Source of the DNA: Halomonas sp. THAF5a
GTDB lineage: Bacteria; Pseudomonadota; Gammaproteobacteria; Pseudomonadales; Halomonadaceae
DNA: 64,000 bases
NCBI RefSeq assembly: GCF_009363755.1
Contig: NZ_CP045417.1
Span: forward strand, 682,001 to 746,000
Reading direction: 5' to 3'
Shown in pieces: positions 25,006-34,800 of the stretch. The translations under genes and the position numbers were made by a program. The notes under the pieces are model-generated. The model was not told the DNA's origin and did not search any database. It was given only the letters and a program-made list of their open reading frames with translations. Every line of letters begins with the position of its first letter. Position 1 is the first letter of the stretch.

Positions 25006-26405
25006 GCCGAACCCTGGTATGGCTGCGCAGCGACCTGCGCCTGGCCGATAACCCCCTGTTCGTCTTCGACGCGCCCCCGGAGGCGCTGCTCTGCGTCGTC
25101 GTGCTGGACGAGGCCTGGCTCGCGCCGCTGCCCGGCCTCGAGGCGCCGCGCATCGGGCCGGCCCGGCTGCGCTTCCTGTGGGAGTGCCTGATCGCCCTGC
25201 GCGGCGAGCTGCTCAAGCGCGGCAGCGACCTGCTGGTCCGCGTCGGGGAGCCGGTCGAGACGGTGACGGGGCTGGTCGACGATCACGCCATCGACGAGGT
25301 GCGGGTGCGTGCCGAGCCCGGCTGGGAGGAGCGGCAGGCCGTCGCCCGGCTGGCCTCCCGGCTGGGCGATGGCGTCGCGGTCAACCGTTTCGATACCGGC
25401 ACGCTGCTCGACGAGGCCTCGCTGCCCACGGCGCTCGCCGAGCTGCCGAGGAGCTTCTCCGCGTTTCGCCGCCGGGTCGAGCGCGCCGGGGCGACGATCC
25501 CCGAGGCCGCCCCGGCGCCGGTGACCCTGCCCGGGTGGCCGGGGGGCGCGCCGCGCGGCTTCCCGCCGCTCGGCAAGGTGTGTAGCCGCGCGGCCGCCTG
25601 GGCGCCGGATGCGCGCGGCGAGTTCGCCTTCGCCGGCGGCGAGACGCCAGGCCGGGCGCGGCTCGATCACTACCTGTGGGAGAGCGGGGCCATCGCCCGC
25701 TACAAGCAGACCCGCAACGGCCTGGTCGGCGCCGACTTCTCCACCCGGCTCTCCCCCTGGCTGGCCCATGGCTGCCTGTCGGCGCGCCAGGTGCGCGATG
25801 CGGTGGTCGCCTGGGAGGCCCGACACGGCGCCAACGAGTCGAGCTACTGGGTCGTCTTCGAGCTCCTGTGGCGCGAGTACTTCCACTGGGCGGCGCGCCA
25901 GGAGGGCGCGGCCCTCTTCGGCGGGCGTGAGCTGCCGGCGGTGGACGAGGGCGTTCGCGCCTGGCGCGACGGGCGCACCGGCGTGCCCTTCGTGGACGCG
26001 GCGATGCGCGAGCTGGCGGCCACCGGCTGGCTCTCCAACCGCGCCCGCCAGAACGCGGCGAGCTTCCTGGTCAACGAGCTCGAGGGCGACTGGCGGCTGG
26101 GGGCGGCCTGGTTCGAGGCCTGCCTGGTCGATTACGATGTGGCGAGCAACTGGGGCAACTGGCGCTACGTGGCCGGGGTGGGCCGCGACACACGGGAGCG
26201 CTGGTTCAACGTGCTCAAGCAGGCCCGGGACTATGACCCCGCAGGCGAGTACGTGACCCACTGGCAGCCCGAACTCGCGGCGCTGCCGCCCGGCCAGGCC
26301 CGGCACCAGCCCTGGCGAGCCGCCCCCGCGCGCTTCGCCTCGCCCGTGGCCGAGGCGCCGGGCTGGCGCGACTGGCTGCTGCCCCGGCCGCCGTCGCCCT
26401 CCTGA
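25002..26405 (+). CDS. DASH-type cryptochrome / photolyase
   Basis: 467 residues. The N-terminal antenna domain begins TLVWLRSDLRLADNPLF. The C-terminal FAD domain has the CRY-DASH-like stretches TRNGLVGADFSTRLSPWLA, TGWLSNRARQNAASFLVNE and LVDYDVASNWGNWRYVAGVG, which also hold the DNA-groove residues and the Trp electron-transfer chain. DASH proteins repair CPD lesions mainly in single-stranded DNA and may sense light. Co-translated with DUF2256. It is only distantly similar to the iron-sulfur photolyase at 9843, so the organism carries two different photolyase-family enzymes. Confidence 0.92.
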   Translation: MSRTLVWLRSDLRLADNPLFVFDAPPEALLCVVVLDEAWLAPLPGLEAPRIGPARLRFLWECLIALRGELLKRGSDLLVRVGEPVETVTGLVDDHAIDEVRVRAEPGWEERQAVARLASRLGDGVAVNRFDTGTLLDEASLPTALAELPRSFSAFRRRVERAGATIPEAAPAPVTLPGWPGGAPRGFPPLGKVCSRAAAWAPDARGEFAFAGGETPGRARLDHYLWESGAIARYKQTRNGLVGADFSTRLSPWLAHGCLSARQVRDAVVAWEARHGANESSYWVVFELLWREYFHWAARQEGAALFGGRELPAVDEGVRAWRDGRTGVPFVDAAMRELAATGWLSNRARQNAASFLVNELEGDWRLGAAWFEACLVDYDVASNWGNWRYVAGVGRDTRERWFNVLKQARDYDPAGEYVTHWQPELAALPPGQARHQPWRAAPARFASPVAEAPGWRDWLLPRPPSPS

Positions 26406-26445
26406 TGCCCATCGTCGTCCTCTTCCCTTCGTCCGAGGAGCCCTC

Positions 26446-26901
26446 ATGACGCTCAACGCCTCGCCCCGCCTGCCCTGGATGCTGGGCCTGGCCGGCCTGA
26501 TCCCCTTCCTGGCGACCGCCGCGGCGACCTGGCTTTCGCCGATCGCCTGGCAGGTCGTCGCCATCCGCGCCTTTCTCGCCTACGCCGCGGTGATCCTCTC
26601 CTTCCTCGGCGGGGTGCAGTGGGGCGTGGCGATGTGTCGGGAACGGCCCGGCGAGGCGCCGTTCCGGGCGCGCATGCTGCTCGCCATGGTGCCGAGCCTG
26701 CTGGCCTGGCCGGCGCTGCTGCTGCATCCGCTGACCGGTGCCTGTGTGCTGGTCGCCGGCTTTCTGCTGGTGCGCTTCCACGAGCACTCCCAAGATGGCC
26801 GGGCCCAGCTGCCCGACTGGTACCAGCCGCTGCGCACGCTGCTGACCCTGGTGGTGGTGGCCTGCCACGGCCTGGTGATCTGGCGGCTCCTGGGCGCCTG
26901 A
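26446..26901 (+). CDS. DUF3429 family inner-membrane protein
   Basis: 151 residues with about five hydrophobic segments (11-30, 35-60, 70-90, 92-110 and 125-148). The motif ILSFLGGVQWGVAM is characteristic of DUF3429. It lies 40 bases after the cryptochrome with a GAGGAG ribosome-binding site, so it may belong to the same transcript. Function unknown; no catalytic residues are evident. Confidence 0.85.
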   Translation: MTLNASPRLPWMLGLAGLIPFLATAAATWLSPIAWQVVAIRAFLAYAAVILSFLGGVQWGVAMCRERPGEAPFRARMLLAMVPSLLAWPALLLHPLTGACVLVAGFLLVRFHEHSQDGRAQLPDWYQPLRTLLTLVVVACHGLVIWRLLGA

Positions 26902-26970
26902 TCGGGGTTTCCAGGCGCGCGGTTCTGGGCGATGATCGGCCGGTTGATGGACCACGCCTCAGGAGCAACG

Positions 26971-28260
26971 ATGAAACGGATGCTGACCCCCCCTCTGCTG
27001 CTGGCCCTGCTGGCCGGCTGCCAGGCCGCCCCGCCGAGCGAGGCCCACGCGGCGCCGGAGGAGGCGCCTGACGCGGCGACCACGGTGGCCGTCGCCGAGG
27101 CCGCCCAGCCTGCGGCGACGGCTGCCGCGGCAACGGCCGCCGCGGCAAACTTCCAGGCGTGGCTGGCGAGCTTCCGGCGCGAGGCGCGCGCCGAGGGCAT
27201 CGCCGAGGCGACCCTGGCGCGGGCCCTGGACGGCCTGCGCTATCGGCCGCGGGTGATCGAGCTCGACCGCTCCCAGCCCGAGTTCGTGCGGCCGATCTGG
27301 CAGTACCTGGACAGCGCCGTCTCGGCGACCCGGGTCAGCACCGGGCGGGCGCGGCTCGCCGAGCACCGCGAGACCGCCCGCGAGATGGAGCGCCGCTACG
27401 GGGTGCCGGCGGAGGTGATCGTCGCCATCTGGGGCATCGAGAGCAACTACGGCGGCAACTTCGGCGACTTCTCGACCCTCGAGGCGCTGGCCACCCTGGC
27501 CTATGAGGGTCGCCGGAGTGACTTCGCCCGCAGCGAGCTGCTCGCGGCCCTGCGCATCCTCGAGGCGGGGGATATCTCGCCCGAGCGCATGATCGGCTCC
27601 TGGGCCGGCGCCATGGGCCACACCCAGTTCATCCCCTCGAGCTTCGAGGCCTACGCGGTGGACGGCGACGGCGACGGGCGCCGCGACATCTGGGGCAGCA
27701 TCCCCGACGTCATGGCCTCCACCGCCCACTACCTCGAGCGCGCCGGCTGGCAGTCGGGCGCGCCCTGGGGCGTCGAGGTGCGCCTCCCCGAGGGGTTCGA
27801 CTACGCCCGCACCGAGCTTGCCCATCGCCTCTCGAGCGCCGAATGGGCCGCGCAGGGCGTGCGTACCCTCGACGGCGCGCCGCTGCCCGACTTCGCCAGC
27901 GCCTCGGTGATCGTGCCCGCCGGCGCCGACGGCCCGGCCTTCCTGGTGGGGCCCAACTTCCGGGCGATACTTCGCTACAACAACGCCACCAGCTACGCCC
28001 TGGCGGTGGGGGCGCTCTCCGACGAGATCGCCGGCCGCGAGGGGGTGGTGCAGGCGTGGCCCCGGGCGCAGCAGCCGCTGAGCCGCACCCAGGTGCGCGA
28101 GATGCAGCGCCTGCTCAATGCGCGGGGCTTCGAGGTGGGGGCACCGGACGGCATCATGGGGCCCAATACCCGTCGCGGCCTGCGCGACTTCCAGGACGCC
28201 ATCGGCGTCACGCCGGATGGCTTCGCCACGCTTACCCTGCTCGAGCGCCTGCGGCGCTGA
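26971..28260 (+). CDS. Lytic murein transglycosylase (MltB type) with peptidoglycan-binding domain
   Basis: 429 residues, predicted lipoprotein (LLAGC lipobox, Cys18). After an Ala-rich linker comes the SLT_2/MltB catalytic domain (about 60-350). It includes WGIESNYGGNFG with catalytic Glu E157, and the GAMGHTQFIPSSFE motif. A C-terminal PG_binding_1 domain follows (about 365-429: MQRLLNARGFEVGAPDGIMG). The enzyme cleaves the MurNAc-GlcNAc bond to 1,6-anhydro products, which the amgK/murU recycling genes at 34.9-36.6 kb help recover. ATG 26971 is preferred over 26932 because it gives a proper lipoprotein signal. Confidence 0.92.
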   Translation: MKRMLTPPLLLALLAGCQAAPPSEAHAAPEEAPDAATTVAVAEAAQPAATAAAATAAAANFQAWLASFRREARAEGIAEATLARALDGLRYRPRVIELDRSQPEFVRPIWQYLDSAVSATRVSTGRARLAEHRETAREMERRYGVPAEVIVAIWGIESNYGGNFGDFSTLEALATLAYEGRRSDFARSELLAALRILEAGDISPERMIGSWAGAMGHTQFIPSSFEAYAVDGDGDGRRDIWGSIPDVMASTAHYLERAGWQSGAPWGVEVRLPEGFDYARTELAHRLSSAEWAAQGVRTLDGAPLPDFASASVIVPAGADGPAFLVGPNFRAILRYNNATSYALAVGALSDEIAGREGVVQAWPRAQQPLSRTQVREMQRLLNARGFEVGAPDGIMGPNTRRGLRDFQDAIGVTPDGFATLTLLERLRR

Positions 28261-28279
28261 GCCCGTTTCGGAGGTGATC

Positions 28280-28834
28280 ATGATCCCGACCCGAGTTCCT
28301 TCGCTGCTGCTGGCCGCCCTGCTCTCGAGCGCGGCGCCCGCGGCCCTTGCCGCCGACGACCAGCCGAGCGTGTTTGGCTGGGTGGAGAAGGCCACCCTCG
28401 AGCCCTGGGGCGTCGAGGTGAAGGCCAAGCTCGACAGCGGTGCGCTGACCTCGTCGCTGGACGCCCGCGACATCGAGCTCTTCGAGCAGGAGGGCGAGGA
28501 GTGGGTGCGCTTTCGCCTGAAGCTCGAGGACGAGGAGAGCGGCGAGCTCTTCACCGAGCGCATGGAGCTGCCGCTCTACCGGGACCTGCGGGTGCGTGGC
28601 GCCGGTGGCGTCGACGAGCGGCCGGTGGTGCTGATGGACGTCTGCCTGGGCGGTACCGTCTACGAGGAGCAGTTCGGGCTTCGCGACCGCGAGGAGATGA
28701 ACTACCCGCTGCTGCTCGGACGCCGCTCCATCGGCCATCTCGGCCTGCTCGACGTGCGCGAGACCTTCCTCACCGAGCCTGACTGCGGCGAGGACGCGCC
28801 CTACGTGCCCCACGACCCCGACGAGGCCGAGTAG
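28280..28834 (+). CDS. Periplasmic retropepsin-like 'ATP-dependent zinc protease' family protein
   Basis: 184 residues with a cleavable signal peptide (cut near ALAA at 22-26). The domain matches the small Zn_protease/RimK-associated family with a pepsin-like DSGA motif (KAKLDSGALTSSLDA, near 48-62), the conserved RPVVLMDVCLGG, and YPLLLGRRSI. The family name includes zinc and ATP for historical reasons; the DSGA motif points to an aspartic-type fold. It lies 19 bases after the transglycosylase, so it could process envelope proteins, but the substrate is unknown. Confidence 0.82.
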   Translation: MIPTRVPSLLLAALLSSAAPAALAADDQPSVFGWVEKATLEPWGVEVKAKLDSGALTSSLDARDIELFEQEGEEWVRFRLKLEDEESGELFTERMELPLYRDLRVRGAGGVDERPVVLMDVCLGGTVYEEQFGLRDREEMNYPLLLGRRSIGHLGLLDVRETFLTEPDCGEDAPYVPHDPDEAE

Positions 28835-28900
28835 CGCCCCCGTCGCCCCGTGGCCGGGCCCGCATGGGCGCGGCCTTCTCGTCGGGCGCCCGGTTCGGGC

Positions 28901-29614
28901 TCAGAAGAGCCGGGCGAGCAGGGCGGTGACCGCGGTCTCCACCCGCAGGATGCGGGGCCCCAAGTGGATCCCCTGGCAGCCGGCCGACAGCAGCTGCTCC
29001 ACCTCCCAGGGAATGAAGCCGCCCTCCGGCCCCACCAGCAGCAGCGCCGGCTCGTCGAGGCCGCGGGGGCAGTCGTCGGGCATGCCCGGGTGGGCCACCA
29101 GGCCGCGGCGCCCCGCGAGCAGCCCCGGCAGTGCGTCCTCGACGAAGGGGCGAAAGCCCTTGGCCAGGGTGACCTCGGGCAGTCGGGTGTCCCGGGCCTG
29201 CTCCAGGCCCAGCACCAGGTGGTGACGGATCTTCTCGGCCTCGAGCTCCGGCGACTGCCAGTAGCTCTTCTCCACGCGGCGGGTGTTGAGCAGGGTGATC
29301 CGCTTCACGCCGAGCGCGGTGACGTGCTCGAGGCTGCGCGCCAGCATCCGCGGGCGGGGCAGGGCGAGCACCAGGTGCACCGGCAGTGCCGGCGGCGGCG
29401 GCTGGTCCAGCGCGGCGACGTCGAAGGTCGCCTCGTGATCGTCCAGGGTCAGCAGCTCGCCGCGCCCGAGCGCCCCTCCCGCGATGCCCAGCGTCAGGGT
29501 GTCCCCGGGGCGTGCGCGATGCACTTCGCGCAGGTGTGCCAGCCGGCGCGGGTCGCGGACCCGGGCCAGGCGATGGTTCTCGACGTCCTCGGGGGAGAGC
29601 AGGATCAGGTTCAT
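28901..29614 (-). CDS. rsmE: 16S rRNA (uracil-1498-N3)-methyltransferase
   Basis: 237 residues. An N-terminal PUA-like RNA-binding domain (RRLAHLREVHRARPGDTLTLG) precedes a SPOUT domain with LLLVGPEGGFIPWEVE and LGPRILRVETA at the SAM-binding knot. Methylates U1498 near the decoding centre. ATG 29614 is chosen because the longer frame overlaps the neighbouring promoter. Convergent with the retropepsin-like gene and divergent from phaR. Confidence 0.95.
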   Translation of the reverse strand: MNLILLSPEDVENHRLARVRDPRRLAHLREVHRARPGDTLTLGIAGGALGRGELLTLDDHEATFDVAALDQPPPPALPVHLVLALPRPRMLARSLEHVTALGVKRITLLNTRRVEKSYWQSPELEAEKIRHHLVLGLEQARDTRLPEVTLAKGFRPFVEDALPGLLAGRRGLVAHPGMPDDCPRGLDEPALLLVGPEGGFIPWEVEQLLSAGCQGIHLGPRILRVETAVTALLARLF

Positions 29615-29652
29615 GGCGCCTCGTTGCGTTGGGACTGAATGGGGGCGATGCC

Positions 29653-29680
29653 TTGCATGGAGGGTGTCGCGGTGCACAAT
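29653..29680 (+). promoter_or_regulatory. Probable phaR promoter
   Basis: TTGCAT (29653-29658), 16 bases, CACAAT (29675-29680), 44 bases before the GTG start. The -10 box departs from consensus at its first base. Confidence 0.4.
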
Positions 29681-29724
29681 AGCGCTACGGGGGCCGTCGC
29701 CCCCACCACACAAGGAGCAGCGCC

Positions 29725-30189
29725 GTGCGCGTGATTCGCAAGTATGCCAACCGCAGGCTCTATGATACCGAACAGAGCCGCTACGTGACCCTCGAGGATC
29801 TGCGCGGCCTGATCCTCGACGAGGTGCCCTTCCGGGTCGAGGACGCCAAGAGCGGCGAGGACCTGACCCGCACCATCCTGCTGTCGATCATCATCGAGCA
29901 GGAGCAGGCCGACGGCGACGCCCAGGTCTTCTCCAACGATCTGCTGGCGCAGTTCATCCGTGTCTACGACATGGCCCAGCCGCTGCCCCTGGCACGCTAC
30001 CTGGAGCAGGGCACCAAGCTGATGCTCGAGCAGCAGCATCACATGCAGGACCAGTGGCAGCAGGCCATGCGCCACTCGCCCATGGAGCTGATGCGTGAGA
30101 TGGCCGAGGAGAACATGAAGTTCTGGCAGAAGACCATCGGCCAGGCCGGCAGCGGCAGCGACGACGACTCGGGAAAGGGCAAGTCGTGA
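29725..30189 (+). CDS. phaR: Polyhydroxyalkanoate synthesis repressor PhaR
   Basis: 154 residues. The N-terminal PHB/PHA accumulation regulator DNA-binding domain begins RVIRKYANRRLYDTEQSRYVT, followed by the PHB_acc domain (about 65-115) and a polar tail (SGSDDDSGKGKS). PhaR binds PHA granules and, when free, represses phasin and synthesis genes. It starts with GTG 29725 after AAGGAG. No phaC, phaA or phasin gene is in the window. Halomonas species are well-known PHA producers. Confidence 0.93.
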   Translation: MRVIRKYANRRLYDTEQSRYVTLEDLRGLILDEVPFRVEDAKSGEDLTRTILLSIIIEQEQADGDAQVFSNDLLAQFIRVYDMAQPLPLARYLEQGTKLMLEQQHHMQDQWQQAMRHSPMELMREMAEENMKFWQKTIGQAGSGSDDDSGKGKS

Positions 30190-30258
30190 GCGGCGCCGCG
30201 CGCCACTTTCTGACATAATGCCGCGACGTTTCTCGCACGATTCTGAGGTAGTCAGCGG

Positions 30259-31551
<1,293 letters not shown>

Positions 31552-31589
31552 GACGCAGTGACCCCCAACAACAAGATTCAGGAGCGAGG

Positions 31590-32024
31590 ATGGAGCGTGT
31601 CCGACTGAGCTTTCCCGTCGACGAGGTGATGCACCGTCACCCGCTGACGGTGCGCATCACCGACATGAACTACGGCCGCCACCTGGGCCACGATGCGCTG
31701 ATCTCGCTGCTTCACGAGGCGCGGGTCGCCGCGCTGGCCGCTCGGGGGCTCTCCGAGGGCGACCTCGGCGGCTTTCCCAGCGTGGCGGCGGATCTCGCCG
31801 TGCAGTACCAGGCCGAGACGCGCTGGCCCGATGCCCTGGTGGTGGAGACCGCCATCCCGGCGCCGGCGCGCAAGGCGATCGGCGTCTACCACCGGATCCT
31901 GCGCGAGGCCGACGGCGCCACGGTGGCCACGGCCCGGATCAACCTGATGCTGGTCGATCCGGCCACCGGCCGCCCGGTGGCGATCCCCGAGGGGGTGCGG
32001 GATGCCCTGGTGAGGGCTCGCTGA
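31590..32024 (+). CDS. Acyl-CoA thioesterase (4HBT hot-dog family)
   Basis: 144 residues with the hot-dog pattern ITDMNYGRHLGHDALISLLHEAR, where the Asp/Asn-Tyr-x-x-H region marks YbgC/FadM-like thioesterases. It hydrolyses an acyl-CoA or acyl-ACP; the natural substrate cannot be read from sequence. A ribosome-binding site CAGGAG precedes the ATG. Its TGA shares a base with the prkB ATG, so the two are translated together. Confidence 0.85.
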   Translation: MERVRLSFPVDEVMHRHPLTVRITDMNYGRHLGHDALISLLHEARVAALAARGLSEGDLGGFPSVAADLAVQYQAETRWPDALVVETAIPAPARKAIGVYHRILREADGATVATARINLMLVDPATGRPVAIPEGVRDALVRAR

Positions 32025-32896
32025 TGTCCCGGGAGTATCCGATCATCGCCCTGACCGGCTCCTCCGGGGCCGGCACCACCACGGTGAAGCGCACCTTCGA
32101 GCGCATGTTCGCCCGGGAGGCCGTGCACGCCGCCTTCGTCGACGGCGACGCCTTCCACCGCTATACCCGCCAGGAGCTGGCCCAGCTCCTCGTCGACGAG
32201 CCCGACCGCAAGGACGAGCTCTCCCACTTCGCGGTGGAGGCCAACCTGCTCGACCGGCTCGAGGCGCTGTTCCGGGAGTACGGCCAGACCGGCAACGGCG
32301 CCTACCGGCACTATATCCACGCTGAAGACAAGCAGATGATCGAGGCCGGCTACCAGGTCGGCACCTTCACCGAATGGCAGTCGCTGCCCTGCGGCACCGA
32401 CCTGCTGTTCTACGAGGGGCTGCACGGGGGGCTCGTGACCGCCGAGCTCGACATCGCCCGCCACGTCGATCTGCTGGTGGGGGTCGCGCCGACCATGAAC
32501 CTGGAGTGGATCCAGAAGATCGATCGCGACATGCGCCACCGTGGCTACTCCCAGGAGGCGGTGATCGACACCATCCTGGGGCGCATGGATGACTACGTGC
32601 GCTACATCCAGCCGCAGTTCTCGCGTACCCACATCAACTTCCAGCGGGTGCCCACGGTAGACACCTCGAACCCCTTCGAGGTCCAGGACATCCCCACCGA
32701 CGCCGAGTCCTTCGTGGTGATCCGCTTCCGCGACCCGGCCACGGTGGATTTCCCCTACCTGCTGGCGATGATCCAGGATGCCTTCATGAGCCGCCCCCAC
32801 ACCCTGGTGGTGCCGGGCTCGCGGCTGTCGCTGGCCATGGAGCTGATCCTCGGCCCGCTGGTGCGCCACCTGCTGGCCCAGCGCCGCTTCCGCTGA
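32024..32896 (+). CDS. prkB: Phosphoribulokinase (PrkB type)
   Basis: 290 residues. P-loop GSSGAGTTT at 12-20, and conserved proteobacterial PRK stretches such as IHAEDKQMIEAGYQVGTFTEW and YEGLHGG. The annotated reaction is ATP + ribulose 5-phosphate to ribulose 1,5-bisphosphate. No RuBisCO gene is in the window, and non-autotrophic gammaproteobacteria (including E. coli prkB) carry such an orphan whose role is unresolved. Coupled to the thioesterase by a TGATG overlap. Confidence 0.9.
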   Translation: MSREYPIIALTGSSGAGTTTVKRTFERMFAREAVHAAFVDGDAFHRYTRQELAQLLVDEPDRKDELSHFAVEANLLDRLEALFREYGQTGNGAYRHYIHAEDKQMIEAGYQVGTFTEWQSLPCGTDLLFYEGLHGGLVTAELDIARHVDLLVGVAPTMNLEWIQKIDRDMRHRGYSQEAVIDTILGRMDDYVRYIQPQFSRTHINFQRVPTVDTSNPFEVQDIPTDAESFVVIRFRDPATVDFPYLLAMIQDAFMSRPHTLVVPGSRLSLAMELILGPLVRHLLAQRRFR

Positions 32897-32930
32897 CGCC
32901 CGCACCGTCCCGATACAAGGAGAACCGCCC

Positions 32931-33272
32931 ATGGATTGCCTGTTCTGCAAGATCATCGATCGCGAGATTCCCGCCGACATCGTCTATGAAGACGAGCATG
33001 TGCTCGCCTTCAACGACATCAATCCCCAGGCGCCGACCCACCAGCTGATCGTGCCCAAGCGCCACATCGCCACCCTCAATGACATCGAGGAGGGTGACCT
33101 GGCGCTGGTGGGGCGCCTGCAGCACACCGCCGCCAGGCTCGCGGCCGAACAGGGCTTCGCCGAGGACGGCTACCGGGTGGTGATGAACTGCAACGACCAC
33201 GGCGGCCAGACCGTCTATCATATTCACATGCACCTGATGGGCGGTCGTCGCTTTACCTGGCCGGCTGGCTAG
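32931..33272 (+). CDS. HIT family nucleotide hydrolase (HINT/PKCI-1 type)
   Basis: 113 residues with the histidine triad HIHMH at 97-101 inside GGQTVYHIHMHLMGGR. The N-terminal CLFCKIIDREIPADIVYED is typical of HinT. HinT enzymes hydrolyse AMP-lysine and aminoacyl-AMP adducts. Cys3 and Cys6 may bind zinc, as in some homologues. An AAGGAG precedes ATG 32931. Confidence 0.94.
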   Translation: MDCLFCKIIDREIPADIVYEDEHVLAFNDINPQAPTHQLIVPKRHIATLNDIEEGDLALVGRLQHTAARLAAEQGFAEDGYRVVMNCNDHGGQTVYHIHMHLMGGRRFTWPAG

Positions 33273-33344
33273 CCGGCGCCCTGCGGCCCCGGCCGCGCGC
33301 GATCCGGCGAACGACGCCTCAGGTGCATTCTCGAGAGACCCCAC

Positions 33345-33989
33345 ATGACCCGCTCCCTGACCCGTGCCGATAACCTGATCCACCAGTTCGATACCGTGCT
33401 GAGGACCCTGGTGCCCCACGCGGCGAGCCCCTCGCGTCCCTCGCCGGCGACGCCGGCGGTCCACGATGAGCCGCTCAGCGACGAGGAGCGGCACCACGCC
33501 GCGGGACTGATGCGCATCAACCACACCGGCGAGGTGTGCGCCCAGGCGCTCTACCAGGGCCAGGGGATGACCGCCAAGCTGCCCGAGGTGCGCGGCCAGA
33601 TGGAGCAGGCTGCTCAGGAGGAGATCGACCACCTGGCCTGGTGCGATGCGCGGCTGGAGGAGCTCGACGCCCGCCCGAGCCTGCTCAACCCGCTCTTCTA
33701 CGCCGCCTCCTTCGGCCTCGGCGCCGCGGCGGGCGCCGTCGGCGACCGCGTGAGCCTGGGCTTCGTGGCCGCCACCGAGGAGCAGGTCGGCCACCACCTG
33801 GAGGAGCACCTGGTCAAGCTGCCGGCGGGCGATCATCGCTCCCGCGCCGTGCTGCGCCAGATGGCCATCGACGAGGCCCACCACGCCCAGCTGGCGCTGG
33901 AGGCGGGGGGCAGCCGCTTCCCCGCGCCGGTCAAGATCGGCATGAAGCTGATGTCCAAGGTGATGACCACCAGCGTCTATCGCCTCTGA
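33345..33989 (+). CDS. coq7: 3-demethoxyubiquinol 3-hydroxylase
   Basis: 214 residues. A di-iron monooxygenase that adds the last hydroxyl in ubiquinone synthesis in bacteria using Coq7 instead of UbiF. The ligand motifs in order are [14 protein letters not shown] (E63), [12 protein letters not shown] (E93, H96), [16 protein letters not shown] and [14 protein letters not shown] disordered Pro/Ser-rich segment (28-42) precedes the core. The membrane-binding helix [15 protein letters not shown] is present. The 3' flank carries dispersed element copy A. Confidence 0.95.
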   Translation: MTRSLTRADNLIHQFDTVLRTLVPHAASPSRPSPATPAVHDEPLSDEERHHAAGLMRINHTGEVCAQALYQGQGMTAKLPEVRGQMEQAAQEEIDHLAWCDARLEELDARPSLLNPLFYAASFGLGAAAGAVGDRVSLGFVAATEEQVGHHLEEHLVKLPAGDHRSRAVLRQMAIDEAHHAQLALEAGGSRFPAPVKIGMKLMSKVMTTSVYRL

Positions 33990-34020
33990 GCGACCCGGCG
34001 TAATCCGCGGCTGATATGGC

Positions 34021-34106
34021 GCCAGGCCTGCGAGGGGGCGCTGTGAACCCATCCCTGGGCGCTACCGATGCCCATCCCTGGCATAGGACCCCCTCTACGG
34101 CCTGGC
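34021..34106 (+). repeat. Dispersed structured intergenic element, copy A
   Basis: 86 bp between coq7 and the convergent osmC. Outer arms GCCAGGCC (34021-34028) and GGCCTGGC (34099-34106) pair, as do inner arms GAGGGGG and CCCCCTC. Inside are two hairpins, CCCA-TCCC-TGGG and ATGCC-N7-GGCAT. The single-stranded joints are CGCTGTGAA, CGCTACCG and AGGA. The same joints recur in copies B, C and D while the stems differ but still pair. Confidence 0.85.
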
Positions 34107-34142
34107 CCCAGCGCCGCTTGCGGTAGAGGTTACCTTCCTGCG

Positions 34143-34562
34143 CTACTCCTCAACGATGGTGAAGGAGTGGGTGATCTCCACGCCGCCCTTGACCAGCATG
34201 ATGGAGGCGCTGCAGTACTTGTCGGCCGAGAGCTCCACGGCGCGCGCCACCTGCTTCTCCTTGAGACCGCGGCCGCTGACGGTGAAGTGCACGTGGATCT
34301 TGGTGAAGACGCTCGGCACCTCGTCGCTGCGCTCGGCCTCGAGGCTCGACACGCAGTCGGTCACGTCGGCCCGGGCCTTCTCGAGGATGTTGAGGACATC
34401 GAAGGAGGTGCAGGCCCCCATGCCCATCAGCAGCATCTCCATCGGGCGCGGCCCGGTGTTGCGGCCGCCGTGGTCGGGCGGGCCGTCGATGACCACGCTG
34501 TGGCCGCTGCCGCTCTCGGCAACGAATTGGCGTCCGTCGGTCCATTTCACGCTGGCTTTCAT
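34143..34562 (-). CDS. OsmC family protein (YhfA-like)
   Basis: 139 residues. The OsmC/Ohr fold is shown by the helix with MEMLLMGMGACTSFDV (Cys51) and the second conserved Cys117 in SADKYCSASIML. OsmC/Ohr proteins reduce organic hydroperoxides through this thiol pair; the YhfA branch is less well characterised. ATG 34562 is chosen; the frame extends upstream only through dispersed element copy B. The gene is bracketed by element copies A (after its stop) and B (before its start). Confidence 0.9.
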   Translation of the reverse strand: MKASVKWTDGRQFVAESGSGHSVVIDGPPDHGGRNTGPRPMEMLLMGMGACTSFDVLNILEKARADVTDCVSSLEAERSDEVPSVFTKIHVHFTVSGRGLKEKQVARAVELSADKYCSASIMLVKGGVEITHSFTIVEE

Positions 34563-34616
34563 GGGGCAGGCATCCTTAACTCGGCTATTCGGCAGCTGGC
34601 TCGAGGCTGCTTCGGC

Positions 34617-34700
34617 GACGAGCCGATGGGGAGGCGCTGTGAATACATCCCTGTACGCTACCGACGCCATCCATGGCGTAGGACCTCCCCGCGGCTCGTC
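34617..34700 (+). repeat. Dispersed structured intergenic element, copy B
   Basis: 84 bp. Outer arms GACGAGCC (34617-34624) and GGCTCGTC (34693-34700), inner arms GGGGAGG and CCTCCCC. Hairpin 1 is TACA-TCCC-TGTA (CCCA/TGGG in copy A) and hairpin 2 is ACGCC/GGCGT (ATGCC/GGCAT in A). Joints CGCTGTGAA, CGCTACCG and AGGA are identical to copy A. Every stem differs from A by paired changes. Confidence 0.85.
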
Positions 34701-34800
34701 CCCGTCGCTGCGGCTGCAACAAGGGGGATCGGGTGAAAGCGGTCAGCATAGCAGCTGCGACGGGGCAGCTCAGCCCCGTTCGAGTGACGATGACGCGGTT

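Noticed and set aside
28835..28900. Terminator between the retropepsin-like gene and rsmE
   Set aside because: GC-rich and partly self-complementary, but there is no convincing stem with a T-run on either strand.
34143..34670. 36-residue N-terminal extension of OsmC
   Set aside because: The extra codons translate element copy B, and the OsmC fold begins at ATG 34562.
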